Assembly (NCBI RefSeq): GCF_023343835.1
Contig: NC_064447.1
Span: 2,356,001-2,420,000, forward strand
DNA: 64,000 nt
Direction: 5' to 3'
DNA from: Lagopus muta
Taxonomy: Eukaryota > Chordata > Aves > Galliformes > Phasianidae
The notes beneath the pieces are model-generated. The model did no database searches and was not told the DNA's origin. It was given only the letters and a program-made list of their open reading frames with translations. A program made the translations under genes and the position numbers. This document shows positions 1 through 14,300 of the stretch, one piece after another; within the stretch, counting starts at the first letter, position 1; each line of letters opens with the position of its first letter.

Positions 1-2198
1 TTCGTACCTATGGCCACAGAGAAAACAGCAGGAGAGTGATAAGGCAATTCTGCAGAGACTGCTGTGCTCACAGCCCTTACAGCAAAGGAGAGATGTGGAA
101 CTGGTGAAGAGCACAGCCGTACCAGCTTGTACAGCCAACAGCAAACAGATTTTGGGATTAAGAGTAATGCGTCACTTAAGGTCACAAGCTATCTGCAAGA
201 AAAGTCTTTGACAATATTGCTCTCTCAGAGGAAAACTGATAACTGTTAGCTAAAGCAGCAGCACAGGAGTCTGAAACAGAAAAGGCAGGAGGTGTGCTTT
301 GTCACGAGCAACGACAGATGTATGTGAACAGGAGGCACAACCACCTCTTCCTGCTCCATCTGCTCCTCAGCCTGCCTGGTGCTCTGCTTTGTGGGCAGGG
401 AATGCGGAACAGATGAAGCTGGGCAGAGCTGCCTCAAAAGGGGATGTCCCTGAGGCTACTTGTTGTGCTGTCCTCTTTCCCTATGCTGACAGCCAATGAA
501 TTCAGACCTTTGCCCTATTAAAAAAAAAAAAAAGCCATTACCTTTTGCAATTCTACTATAAGAGCTCCAAACACGTGTCTCTGAGAAAGATACCCTCACC
601 TCAGGTACAGTGCAACAGATGTAGAGAGCAGAAGATGCTCCTTCCCACTGATCACGTAAAATAATGCCAAGCTGCAAAATAAGCAGTCATCAGCATTTCT
701 GCTGCCACCACTGACACTGGAAGATTTGGAGTTTTGCTATGTTTGTTTTCTCTCATTTCAACCACCTTCCTCAAAACACAGCTTGTCCTTCGTAAGGACC
801 AGCCACGTCCTCTTCTAAGTGAAACCAGGTTAGAAAAGCAGGCATTAAGTCCTGCTAACAGGGAACGATGTAATCCTGGTACTCAGCTGCTGACAGCTCT
901 CTGTGCAAGGTGCTGAATTCCCATTTTTTGGTGATGAGATGACAGAACTCCAGATGGGGCCATTTACCCAGAAGCACCACTGCCACGTATACAGAATGCA
1001 AAATTCAGAACCACAGAACAGGAAATGTCATCTGTGCTCCCGTGGTGTAACCACACCCATGCTGTCAAACTGAGCTGTTTACAGGCCTAAAGCACTGAGG
1101 AAGCTGTGGCTATAGAAGCTATCATTAAGGACAGGTAGTTTTGACAAAGCAGCAGCACAGGTTCTAATCACTTTTATGGCACTCCTTTTTGTTCTACAGT
1201 ACCTCCAGGACAGACAGAGGGCTATTGTTATAGCTTGATAGCTTGTTTCAATTCTGTCCGTGACAAAATACCTGATGTAAAGATAACACACATCGCTCCT
1301 TCACCAGATGAAGGGCAGCAGGATGCCGAGGCAGAGTTCAGCAGCAAATTAGGAACAAATTAGCACAAAGTTTAAGTGCAGATACCTGCTGCTCCTTGAG
1401 AAATTAAGAGTACACAGTTCCCACGCTGAAAGGAAGAGAGCTGCCTGCTGTAAGCTAGTTCCCATTTGCTCTTTGTGGTCATGACGCCAGGCTGCCTTTT
1501 GGTAAGCAACCACACATTTCAAATGCTCAAAGGGAAAAAAGCTTCCTTGTGCAATTAGTGAAATGCATGGCATGACCAAGCCTAGAAAATCTGAGCAAGA
1601 TCCAGTATACTCACCTTATTTTTCTTGTTCGAATGGCAGAGAGACCTATGTCAGGAGATGGCATCTACAAGAGAGCTGCCAGCCACTGTTGCAATTCATA
1701 CATGCAATTAGCTATGGAGGCCAGCAAGAAGGACTTAATTCTCAAACACAGCACTATCAGTATTTCCCAAAAACATATCCTTCAATTTTAACAGGTATTC
1801 ACAACCCTGATTAAATGTAAAAACTTCCCAATTCACCAGGTAGCCACACGAGCTGTGTGTGAACCCTTACTGTGCAACTTACTCTGTGGTCTCCTCCTCC
1901 TGCATGAGCTAAAACGTGTTCTAAAACATGCTAAAAATATGTCCCAACTTCTATTTTACCCTCCAAAGTTGCCTTCTTCTGGCTGCTGGGTTCACATACG
2001 ATATTTTTAAGTGACCTTTCCTTCTTGCCTTTATTTTTTTCTGTTTGAATTTTGTTCAATGTGTGACAAAACTCTGAAATTCACGATTAAAGTCAGTGAT
2101 ATTCAGAAAAAGAAAGGACTCAAATCACATACAGCTGCAAGCTTGCTTCTCACAGCCCTTCCACGGTGACTATGAGAGCCTACAGTCTGCCTGCTCAC
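1..2198 (-). other. XPO6: XPO6 intron 9 (partial)
   Basis: Non-coding on current evidence. I read both strands and found no continuation of XPO6. There is a short A-run at about 520-534. One splice-flanked 50-nt segment (1615-1664) would bring an in-frame stop if included. No other feature is supported. Confidence 0.7.
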
Positions 2199-2308
2199 CT
2201 GTTGAGCACTGCTTCTTTGTCAGCCAGACGGCTCTTAATTTTGCTGGTCAGGTAATCCAAGAAGAGCGTCCAGATGTCTAAGCAAGAAAAGTAACCTTCG
2301 TGGGTAGG
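2199..2308 (-). CDS. XPO6: XPO6 exon 9 (last exon in window)
   Basis: 110 nt, acceptor GTTTCAG, donor ACAG|GTGAGC, ends in phase 2. It encodes [20 protein letters not shown] and [16 protein letters not shown]. The next human segment (starting RYEDALV) is not found in positions 1-2198, so exon 10 lies outside the window. Confidence 0.95.
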
Positions 2309-5300
2309 CTGAAACACATCAAAATTCATAGTAAATGTCACCAACTACGGCAATATCAATTTCACACATTGCAAATATTAGTTAGCATGCATTTCAATCC
2401 ACAGAACAACTTCTTGCTGTATTGAAAGGCTTCTAGGAGGTCACTGGGGGATCTGCCGCCTCAAGATGTCAAAAGGTGAACAAGAGCTTCAACACAAGAT
2501 GGGAACCCAGAAACGACAAGGAGGGGCTCAGCATGAACCCATCTCATGGCTTGCTGCACCAGCTTCCAGAGTTTTATGGATCTACACCCCTGCCATTATT
2601 TACATATGGAGGCAAACAGGGACAAACTGCACTGTGACAGCTTCTACAGCACGGCAACGTGCATCAAAATCCAGTTCTTTTAAAGAGCAACACTGAAAAA
2701 CACGGGGAAAGCTTCAGATACAGTAAAAACAGCAGATTCAGAAGAAAAGCGACACAGAACAGGCAAGTTGGATTCAGTTCCCCAGATGCCTTCCAGTCCA
2801 AGGAGTAGCAGAAAAAAAACCAACCAACAAAAAGCAAAGCCCCAAACAAACCAGAAGTAAAGTTAAGACACTGGACAAACTGTTCTCACAAGGTAACCAC
2901 ACATGCCTGCTGTCTCCAACTGAATCCAGGAACACATGAAGGCACATCCCCAGTAATGCTGGAGGAGGGCCAGTGAGACAAGCCAATTGCTTCTCTATAC
3001 ATCAGTCCCACGGGGCAAACCAAGCTAGCCCTGCTGGACAAGACAACTGAGCACAAGGAAAAGACCAAGAAAAAAACAACACTGTAGGGCTGTACCTGAT
3101 GAAAAGTGTATTTGAACAACAGTGCCAGAAACTCAACCACGGGGAACTGGGAGTAGGACTCAATTCTTCGTAGATGGACACTCACAAAGAGACGAAGGAA
3201 GTCTGTAAACTTCTCAATGTAGCTACAATGGAAAGAAGAGAACAGAATTAAGAAAAAGCAAAGGATGCCACAAGGAAAAGCAATGCCATTGAAACAGTGA
3301 TAAACGCACTTTAAATCCTTCCATTAAATAAAGAACTTGATAATTAATAGGCAGTAGAACAATTAAAATGTAAAGCCCTGCAACAATTACCTACAGGACG
3401 GGCAACCCTTCATTCCATTAATACCTGAAACAGCAGAAAAGACAGTCTAGTCAAAAGCAACTTTAATATTCAGATAAATGTAATCAAGTTTAATCAGGCC
3501 TACAAATAAACACAATCCCCCACCCTAGAGAAATAAGTGTGTAACAGCAAGACTCATATTACTGATGTACAGAGGATTAGTCACATTGTACCACCAAGGG
3601 ATTCAGCTGAAAGCAAGAAGTTAAGGCAGAAGTTAGCAATATATGTGTTACAGATGTACAGGAGGTGGTGGGAGAGCCAGAAAGAGTTGCTCCTTATGCA
3701 GGGCAGAAGGTCGACTGTCATCCCAACACTTCTGACCAGAGCCCAGCCTTTTGTGACTGAGTTGGGCATTAAAGACAAATCTTCCTCCAAAGCACAGGGA
3801 CTTTTCAATGCTTGGGACCATACTAAAAGGAACATCCAAAAAAAGCCTGCTACCAAAATGACAGGAGTTCAGCAAGAGCATGACCTCAGTGCAAGCACAG
3901 AGGGTTCCAGAGCACACTGCTCAAGGGAAATTATAAAGAGCACAGTGGGATAAGCTGTTATTGTGGAACAAGGACACGACATGTCCTGCACAATGTAAGC
4001 TTCACCAAGGCTACATATCCTCTTCACACTGATTGTGCTCAGAAGAGTGAAGTGCTCCATCATACATGGACAGACACACTGCAACACCACGCACAAGCAG
4101 CAGAGCTCCAAGGCTGTGGGCCTTGAAACCCATCCTTCCCAGCTACAAGGAGCTCTGAAGTGTAAGAGTACTTCAAGCCTCTTCTCAAAAAGCAGCAGCA
4201 AGTTTGGTTTAGCATGATTTCAGAGAGGTGAGCAGTTTTCTTCTGTTGTACTGCCTCGCTCCCCTTTCTGCAAACTGATCTGAGTAAAAATGCTTCTTCT
4301 AACCACAAGGCATTCAAGGCTGGAGGCATTACCAGCCAACAGAGCTGCAACACTGCTTGTCATTATAAATCTATAAAATAATCCAATGTTTTGATCATGC
4401 ATAAAGTTGACACGAGCCTTTTCTTTGGCACTGCCTGCTTGACAAGAATCAGCACTGAACACACCTGACCACTGACCAAATTCTTCAAAAATAAAGCCAA
4501 AAATAAATATCCAGACCCAAACGCTTCCTTCCTTTTATCTGTTCTTATTTTTTAAGAGGTTCTGATCTGAGACCAAAGAAATTCTTACTTTGTGCCAAGC
4601 TTTGCAAACCCCAGAGCAACATCCACAGCCCCACTTCTATCCATACTGGACATTCTGCATCCTCATCTCCCATCTTCCAGCTGAAGCCAACACCAGTAAA
4701 GCAGCTTAAGCTAAATCCTTTTCTCGACTCTTTCAGCAGCACAATCCTTCCAAAACTGATTTCATAACAGAACAAAAGGAATCACCACCACGAGAGGCTG
4801 CTGAAAGAGACCTGGGGCAGGCATGCCCCAGGGATGTGATCTACTGAGGTATGACAACTTCATCAGTACCAACTTTGTTCAGGATTGTCAGTCAGTCAAG
4901 AAGATGCTCTCAGGTGACAAGTGCACAACCCTGGCCCTCTACACATATCCCATAAGCAGAGGTAGCATGTTTCCACTGTACTGGGACATGCCTTACTTCT
5001 GGGGAAGGAACAATACTGAGGTCGGAGGGAGTCAGTCTCAAAACGAGCAAGCAGAATTCACTGTTAAACAAAAGCCACAACTCATCTAGATCCAGCATCA
5101 CAGAGCTGCAAGTGAATCTAAAGGTATGGAAAAGGGAGCTTTGTGGAAGAACCATGTAAGTCAGCTCCTCAAAAAGCCCACAACTGGTTTCCAAATTCAC
5201 TTTTACTTCTGAGTAGGTATAAAGCAGAAAAATCACTAAGCTCAAAATCCTTCCTGCTGCATTTCCACCATCACGCATCCACAGCCAGGTACTGAGCACA

Positions 5301-8300
5301 CTGACACAGTGATAACACACGTGCCAACATCAGCACCAGCTCTGCCACCTCCCCACTGCAGGCACTGAAAAGCAGCACCGAGCGGCACACTGTCAGCACG
5401 TCGGTTCAGCCACTCAACACAACAGTGAGACAAATCTCACTCCTACAAGCAGCAATATCTGATATGAAAGACTCAGGCTGTTGTAGGCAAGCAGCATGTC
5501 AGTGACTTTCTGGAAAGCAAAAGGAACACACAGCTGCTGAGCTGCTGCTTCCTCTGCTGCCTCCAGGCACTCGCTGCTGAGAGCAGAGCTCCCTGAGCTG
5601 CCATTCAGTGAGGTTTAAAAGCAAAAAAGAAAAACACCAAACCAACAACAAAAAAACCCAAACAGAGTAAAGAAGCTGTCACACCTCAATAAAGAGCATG
5701 AGACTTTCCTTTCGAGTCAGGACTGCAGAACAACTACCCACTCTTTGTGTGCTTGGGTTTATGACAGAGAAGGCAGATACCGACCAGCGAAGGGAATGCT
5801 GCAATGCCTTTACCTCGCTGTGCCTCTTCTGCTGTTCTGTTACAACTGAATGAAGGGCAGGGTCAGCTCTTCTGCCACCTCAGACCTGCAGTCAAACAGC
5901 AACGAACGGGGAAAGGGGAGGAAGAGGACAGGAAAGAACACAAACCTGTGCCACCACGGCCACTTGGCAAACTGAGCCCCTGAGCAGAACCTTACCTGCG
6001 AGCACCTACCTTTCTGCCTGCCAGCACCAGCACAGAACTCTGAAAAAAAGGCGATTAGACACACCATGCATGACCGCAAATCAATAAAGATTCTGTCCTT
6101 TAGAAAGCAAGAGGCCCCAGCACAGCTGCTCAGCTGCTTAGTTTCTCTTACCTTTCATCCAGTTCCTCCAGCCGGCTCTTCACCGTGTGGGCGTTGTTCT
6201 CCTTAGTGATCTTCTGCAGGAGGTAGAAAGTCTGCTGGAACATCCGTAACAAATACTCCTCAAACTCCATAGGCACACAGTTCTTGGACATCAGTTCATT
6301 GATGCAGGACATGGCCAGGACGCCCAGCCGGCCCCGTTCTGCTCCCAGCCCCACGTTCTGGCTGCTGCCATTGACCGAGGACATCTTCCTGACCCGTGTG
6401 TCACAGCCAAAGCGGGCAAAGTGGAAGATGGTGGTGAGGAGCGAGGGGGTGATGCTGGCGGACAGAGGGATCCAGCTGAAGAGGTGGGCCAGGCACTCCA
6501 GAGCCAGGGAGCAGATGTATTCGCTGTCTGTGTCGAGGATGGGGATTGGCTGGTTCAGTAATTTGGCTGCGCTGGGACTCTGCAACAGGCTGCTCAGCAG
6601 GTCACCTGGGGGAAAAGCACACTGCAGGTCAAGGCAGTTACTTTCCAGGGTCGCAACTGCAAGCCCCAGCCTTAACACAACAGCCACCAGAGCCTCTGGC
6701 ATTGGTTAGCATGCAGATTTGTCCGAGATGGGAGAGCTTTTTTTATATTCTGGGACATTCTGAAGTTTCGTACATATCCTACACATCAGATCAGAGGGCT
6801 TGCTGGGGGTCTATTTCCAACAAACAAGTTCAAGGGGCAGCTCTGTACTGCTCCATCAGCCTTACTGAGAAGGGCACACGCAGCATTTTGCAAAATGAAA
6901 CCACAGCAGCATGATGTGTACACCAGGGATCTGTTACAACATTGATTCCCTTCAAGAACTTGAGCATCCCTGGTGTGAGCTTGCATAAATTCTGCAGCAT
7001 GTCCATATTATATCAAAAGTTGGCAGAGTTGCTTCTGCTTGCACGTGACAGCTTGTGGGTTCTGTAAGAGCAGAGAACCTGTTCTGTAAGGTGCTGAGAA
7101 CCAAACCTTGCCCAGCACTTCTAAGTGACCAACAGCCCATGGCAAATGCACGTGGCACTGCTCAGCCTCTGCCCACTGCTGTGCAAAGGCTTCCTGAGCC
7201 CAGAGCAGTCTGAAGAACTCCATGCAGTCTGAGGATTTTTCTTCCATGGATTTATGAGGTCTGTAGCTGAGGCCATATATGCTTCATACGCGCAACATCT
7301 CTATGCAACGGTTCCACAGCTGAACTATACAAAGGGCAGACAGTCTTTCTGCTGCAAACTGCAACTGCAAACTGTATTTCCTACTTCCTCTATCCAAAGA
7401 AAGGAAAAAATTTCCATTCCCCTCCTCCTTTTCACTCCAGTAACAGTCTTCCGCTGCAGCTCCTCATTCTGGATTTGGGATTGTACCCTTCTTCCCAATT
7501 ATGTGGAAGCCACCTTTATCACTGTTCCACAAAGCTTTTGCCTCTATTCTACCCTCCTTGATACAGAATACCAGAACTGCAGCTGCTAGGGAAGATGTGA
7601 GTGCAGCCCAAATCCATCCAGCACCCCAGCAGCTTTTTGTGCGACACTGCTGATCTGAAGCTTCTCTTCCTCGAGTGCAAATCATCTCTTCACCTTTACA
7701 AATCCACAAGCACTTGCTACATTACGGAATTTAAAGTTATCCCCCCAGAAAATTGAATAACTCCTTCTGAAAGTGAAATGACCCAACACAAGAGCAGCAC
7801 AAACGCTGCTGGTATGATTTACTGAGCTATTTTCCAAGTACTCAAAAGCATGCATGATGAACAGACTCCCAAGTCTCCATCCTTCATCAAGATGGATGCT
7901 CTGCATCACAAAGTTGATAACTCCCTGCCATGCCTCACACCTCTTTCTCTCCCACTTCAGAACTGTAAGACATCACACCACCTCAGCTGCATTAGATAAC
8001 CTCACAGCTGGTCTTAATAACAGCCCCAGCACAGTGTTCACAGCCACAGTTATGCTGCAATGCGTTGCATTCTGCTCACAGAAGCAATTGTGCATCCAGC
8101 TTTCCAGCAAACTGCAGGACCTGAAGATTCTCAGCTGCCAGTGCACAGCCACAGCGTGTGAACCAGGGCTCTGTAACTCAGAGCAGTTGGTGCCAATGCT
8201 TTGCGTCCAGTTCAACTGCTGAAGAGCAGAGGACAAAGGATGTTAAGGTACGCTTTGTATCTCTGCAAACAGGTGATGTACCTACAGGAAGAACAGCATT

Positions 8301-11300
8301 CATGCACAAGGGGAGAGCTATCTGGGATCATGCTAATTCTGCAGAAGCAGCAACAAATGTTTGTGCCTTTGTTTGCCATACATGACCAAATACATTTAAG
8401 GAAGGAATTAATCAATTACAGAGATACAAATCATTCACAGGCAGCACTGGGAGGCTGAGAGATCACTGCTGGGTGAATTCTGTACTGATCTGCCTATACA
8501 ATCCCTTACCTCAAACGTTACCCACCATTGCACACACTGGAGTTCCTTGGCTTAAGTGCTATGAGAAATGAGTTTAGTGTAGGTTTTAAGTGCTATTTTA
8601 AAACTACACAGGACTTGTGGCAAACACTGCACTCTGCTTCCCTGTGCAAAAAAGGACAAATGGATATTCCAATTCCTAAAGGGATTTCAGCTCTGATAGA
8701 AGCCCATTTTGCTTTTTGGAACACCAATACCTTCACCAGGATACAAAAAGGACAAGAAGGTGGCCTTATCTGAGCTAGGAAAACACAACAAAAAATGACT
8801 GCCACCAGCAAGCAGGAATGCTTTGCTGTATGAACGAGACCCAAATGTAACCAACATGCACGTAAAAAGGTTTGGTCAGCTTACAGACTGCACACGCCTT
8901 AATATAAAAAAGTATAGCACTCATTCAGCACAGACTTCCATGCAAAAGTGTCATATACCCACAGTAGAATTTCCTCCCTAAAATCAAGATAATAGTGCTT
9001 TCCATTTAAGCTTTTGTGGTTTGTGGATAAATATCAAAGTCTTAAAGGTCTAAGGAAAATAAGCACTTGAAATTCTTTAAATCCAACTCTGATTTAAACA
9101 TAAAAATTGTATCAAAGCATGAACAAGCCAAACACCAACATTCACCAGCACAGTCTGGTGCTGACCAGTGCAACCCAGCACAGGCAAGCCATCCACAGCC
9201 TTCAGTTAACTGCTTAAGGTCCTACAGACAAATCTGAACACACAAGGGATCTGATCCAACTCTTAACACGCAGAACACAACTTGGTGTTAATGCAGAGAA
9301 AGAAGCAATGGACCCCCAAGCGTTTCATCACCTCACTGTGCATAACCACCATGATTGGTTTGCAGAGCCTAAACCCTTCTTTTTCCTTGTTAAAAGCAGG
9401 CAGATCTGAGATTTGAGTGTTTAAACAAAGTACTGATTTCACTGCATGATCTGCTTTGTAGCCTGAGGTGGAGCAAAGACACCACATGCTGCTGGTTACC
9501 TCCTAGGTGAGATGAATGTAACAGGCCAACACCACATTGAGGACCACAGAAAATGGTTCTCATCTCATCCTTACACCTGGGGGAACCCTCTGCACCCACA
9601 GCTTTCCTCATAGCAGGATAAATGAAGGACAAAGAAACACACTCTCCTTTTCAAAGATGATTAATATGTATGTAAATAGTACACACAGACAGCTCTGCAA
9701 AAGACTAGCAGGAGTGGGGAGGAAATGACTGGGTCAATAAAGACACACAAAGTCCTGTCACTCTGCTTTTGAATTAGGCTTCAGTTTTGCTTCACTCTGC
9801 CTTTTGATGCGCTTAGAGCTGAAATTCACATATAACAGTGCCAACTCAGTGATGTTACAGCATTTTGAGCTGACACTTCAGAATGCTTTTAGCCAACTAA
9901 GGACAACAGTGCTGCCAAATGAGGTGGCATTCTCAAGTGGGGCATCCCTTGCAATGGCAATGGCTTCTTCAGCTGAAGTTAGCTGTTCTTGCCTGGAATA
10001 TGTTGGCCTAAGAACAGCTTTAGGAAACAGACAGCAAAGGAAGGAATCTATACCTGGTATTTCAAGTTAAAGCTCATGGAAGCTTGAAGATAAAGACTCA
10101 GCTTTAGCTGTCCTTACCACTTTCTCCTGAAGTTGGGGATGGTGGCGGAGTGGCAGCAGTAACACTGTGTTTGTCCCAGATGCTCTCCAAAATACCTAGC
10201 CAAAGAGATATTTCTTAGAACAGATTGATAAAGAAACACTGATTCAACTAACATATCAGAGACAGATAGCTCCTCTCAAACACATCTCAAGGGCTTTAAC
10301 GAGAAGCACTGTGTGTACAAGCATTCAGTATGTGTTTCAGGGTCACTCAGATAAGACAATCACAATCCCTCTTCATAAAGAGAAGGACACACATAGCTGT
10401 ATGAACTGCTCTGCTACACCAGCTTGCTTTGTACTGCTCTGAACGGGGCACCCAAAGGTCAAGTGCTTGAGCAGCACCACCAGTCACTACATCACCCACA
10501 CCCTGCTTCACTGCTCTGAGAACTTGCAAACTTGCCAGCACCACAGGGCTGAGAAAGGAAGATGGTTGTTTCAGAGCTGCAAGCACACCAGCTCATACCT
10601 GTGAGGAGTCCAAGCACAGTTTGCACCTGGTCCAGCAGCAGCTTACGTAGCTCTTCCTTGCGGGCTACACTCAGATCCTCCCGTGGACACGCCAGCTCTT
10701 CTGAGGTTGTTTTCAACATGATCAGCCCCAGAGGAGTGGTCACAGGAGACTGAATCAACTGAAAGGAAAAGGCATGAATGCATTCTGAAAAAGCTTCAGA
10801 TCACAAAGAGGAGATGAGCAATTCTGCCTGCAGTTCACAGCTGTTCCAGGACTGAGGAGTAACAGCTCTGAGCTTGCAGTGCTGCAAGGATTCCATTTCC
10901 TGAGACATGAACCTATGATGTTGCAACAGTTCAAGCACCATGGCAGTCTGTGGGGTTTCACGAGAGCTTTCATCATGATGTTGCACGCATTCTCTGTTCC
11001 AGCAAGTTTACCAATAACAGTTTGTTCCTCCCAGCCTTCTGCTGACATCACCACTTCTCAGAACCACAGTACCCATGGTTTTACCAGGTAATGGGGCTGC
11101 TGCTCAGAGCCTGCACCATCAGCCAGGCAGCTCCCCACAGAAAAACAAAAGCATTCCTTTCAACAGCATGCAGACAGCTGCACTGGGTGGCAACAGAACA
11201 CAGGCATGGAGTGCACCTCTGCCTGTGCCTGCACTGTACTTCATGCTGGAAATCACATTTACCCTAGAAGGATGACTTCCACCGTGTACAGAATGCACAG

Positions 11301-14300
11301 GAATAGGAGCAGAGAAAGCAAGGATTTTTGCCTTCGTTAGCCATTGGGATATTAAAGACACATTCAGGTGGGGAAAAAGCTGAAAGACACCCCGATCTCT
11401 CAACCTGAAACATCCAAAATGATTTATGCACTGCCCTCACCAGGAGGAAAATAAATCTAAAGTCAATCACCATTATCGCAAGTCATCCTTGAAGTCATAA
11501 ATTAAACAGTGCAGGCTGACTTCAGCTCACTGGCCCATGAGACCAGAGACAAACTGGCCTAATACCGATCAGGCTGCGTATTTTGGTGAAATATGTTGGG
11601 GGAAAAAAACACTTTTAAGCTCTCTGTCTGGATGTATGCGACTTTGGCCTCCAGAAAGGAAGCACGATGGTACAGGAGCTGATAGCAGGCTGGGTATTAG
11701 GAACAATTTCTTCTTGGAAGGAGTGGTGGGGCAGTGACACTGCTGCCCAGGGAACGGTGTGGTTACTGTCCCTGAAGGTGTTCCAGAACTGTGGTAATGT
11801 GGCACTGAGCCTTTAGAGTACTGTGATATCAATTTGCTGCTCAAGAATCAAATAATTGCTTTAGATCATCTCAGAAGACAAATGTGAGATCAGCCGGCTC
11901 TGCAACTCTGAGCTGTGTTTTGCTTTCACTTTTCTGGGGTCTTGAAGTTGAGGTATTTGTGTTTCTCTTCCAATTTATCTGAACTTTTTTTGAAGGTTTC
12001 TGCTACAGGAACTTATTAATGGGAGCACTTCCCTCAGAAGATCAGTCCACAGGAGAGGCTTAAGGAAAAATTGACACCTGAAGTGGGCTCTGTGTGCACT
12101 AAAGATGGCTAAGTAGATTACAAAGTGTTTCAATTGCAAATTCAGACGTAATCAAAGCCAAAACTTAAATATAGACAGTTGTCTTATAAAATACTTACTG
12201 TCAGAGTGACAATTCAGGAAAAAAAATGCAGCATGCTGCACTATGTGATTACAAAGAGCTATTTCAGAAGAGATTTCTCCAGTTAGCAACAAAACAAGCC
12301 TGGAATGCCAGGTGGGCTCTTTTTCTTCTGCAGTTAATACCAGATCCATTTGTCTTAGCAAAAACTCTTGACACTTAGGGATGTTGATTTATTTCAGTAG
12401 TTGCCTTGGGGCTTGTCTGTGAGCATGGCTGCATTCAGACAATGTAATTATGTCTGCAGAAAAAGGTTGAGCAGCACTTCAGCTTACAGCCGGACTTTAA
12501 GTCAATTATGAACGTTTTGGGGAGAACTGGAAACAAAGTACTCAACTAAAAGACAACGTTTGCAACAGCAAGCTGCCAGTCAAGCCCAGACTTCACCTGA
12601 AGATGTTGTATTTCAAACAAGTAACATTCAAACTAATGGCAGCAACTCAGCCAGGAGCCTCAAATACACCCAGTTTTCTGGATGAGACCTCAAACATCCC
12701 AACAGCATTCAGCTGGTGACCTTACGTGATGTGGTGCCAAAGCTCTTCAGGGTAACACGAGCTACCAGAATTAGGTGGCAAGAAAAGTACCTTTGGAAAG
12801 CTTCTTACCTGCAAGATGTTAGTGAAAAAGTCATGGTAGAACATCGGCCAGTCCTGTCGGCCAATATCCACAATGACTTTGCAGAGTTTGTTCCTGATGA
12901 AGTAAGGCAGAGTTTTGTGCTGAGCTAGCAGGAGCTTGGGCAGGCAGCTGCGGATCTCCATTTTGTCTTGAGATGGGACCCCAAGCCACATCTTATTGAT
13001 TAGGTTCTGGAAAAGAAACAGAGCTCTCTAATGAGTCCATCTTAAACAAGCTGACATGACATGCTTCACTGAAGATAAATACTTCGGTGTCTGAATAGGA
13101 TAACCTTAATGATGCCAGGTACAGAGCCTGAAGGAAAAGCATCTTAATATATATATTATCAGCAGCTTTTCAGACATAACTTATTGCTTTCTTTAAAAAA
13201 AAAAAACTGGGAAAAGCTGATCCCCTAAAGCCTGAGGTGCAGCTACAAAGCTTACTGTGAAAGTCAGCATGAGCTGTACTCATGGAGAGACCTCAGGCAC
13301 ACAGTGCAGGGACAGAGCACTGCTCAGCGCTGCTGCATCTCATGCCTTAGGCTTCTCTGCCACAATGCTGGGGCAGGGGGAAAGGCCATAGCTTTCAGAT
13401 CTGTCCATGCACAGCCAGTTAAAAAATAAGAGTCTACAAGTGATGCAGTTCAAGCTTCTTGGCTGCCATGGGCAGACCTGCAGGTAAGAAAACAAGGAGA
13501 CATCAGCAGATTAAAAGAGAAGACACTGCCCTTGTTAGAGCTCTGACCCGGGCTCTCTAGGTGAAGTTACCATTTCAGATGCCACAATTACTCAGCAGCC
13601 CTAACTCTGCTATCTGTATCAGCACAAGGATGAGTGTGTGAGAACTAAGGCAGGTAGAACAAGAGCAGCTTCAGAGGCCACAGACCCTGCTCCACTACCT
13701 CTGAAAAGCTCTGCTACATAATGGGGTCCTTGGGCAACGGCAGACAGCAGTGCTCAGGCTGCTGAGCAAAGCTCACCGAGCCCACCTCTTACAAGCCATG
13801 CAGTGTGCAGGAACAGGTTCTAATAAAAAATGAAGTTCCACACCCAATACAACAGTATCAGACACACAGAACCCTTGCAAAATCAGATTTTCACTAAAGA
13901 CGACTGCTACTATCAGATGGCACATCTGATGGCCATCACCACACCAACCAGCCTCGGGTCAAGCAGAGCTGGCTGCTTTTCTCTAGCTTTTAACCCTGGC
14001 CATCCCCACTTCCCCTTCTAAAAGGAAAAAATAGCCCTGCATGAGGCAGAATAACAACACAGAAGGGAAGTAAGCTTGGCTCTCGAGAGCTCCGAGGCCC
14101 CAGAGGTCTCCTGGAGCTCAGCTGGAAGGTTGCTCCTCGAGCAGTGATTCTGCAGTGACAGGGCATCACTTAAACAGAAAGCTTTTAGTCCACTTAAAAA
14201 AAAAGCAGACAAAATCCATAAGAAGAGTCACAAATTGCTCTCCTGCCATGCTACAATCCCATTTAGGGACTCTGGAGCATTAATTGCTCTGCCTCTAGGG

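Larger units (their letters stand above)
6606..12808 (-). other. XPO6: XPO6 introns 6, 5 and 4
   Basis: Intron 6 (6606-10117, 3512 nt), intron 5 (10196-10598, 403 nt) and intron 4 (10759-12808, 2050 nt). Apart from a degenerate CR1-like stretch near 11.7 kb, they look like unique, moderately AT-rich intron sequence. Confidence 0.75.

Noticed and set aside
1615-1664. A splice-flanked 50-nt segment in XPO6 intron 9 (minus; acceptor CTTGTAG, donor AATAAG|GTGAGT)
   Set aside because: Joined after exon 9 it brings an in-frame TAG after six codons, and it has no match to exportin-6. It could be a poison exon, but there is no evidence beyond the splice motifs.
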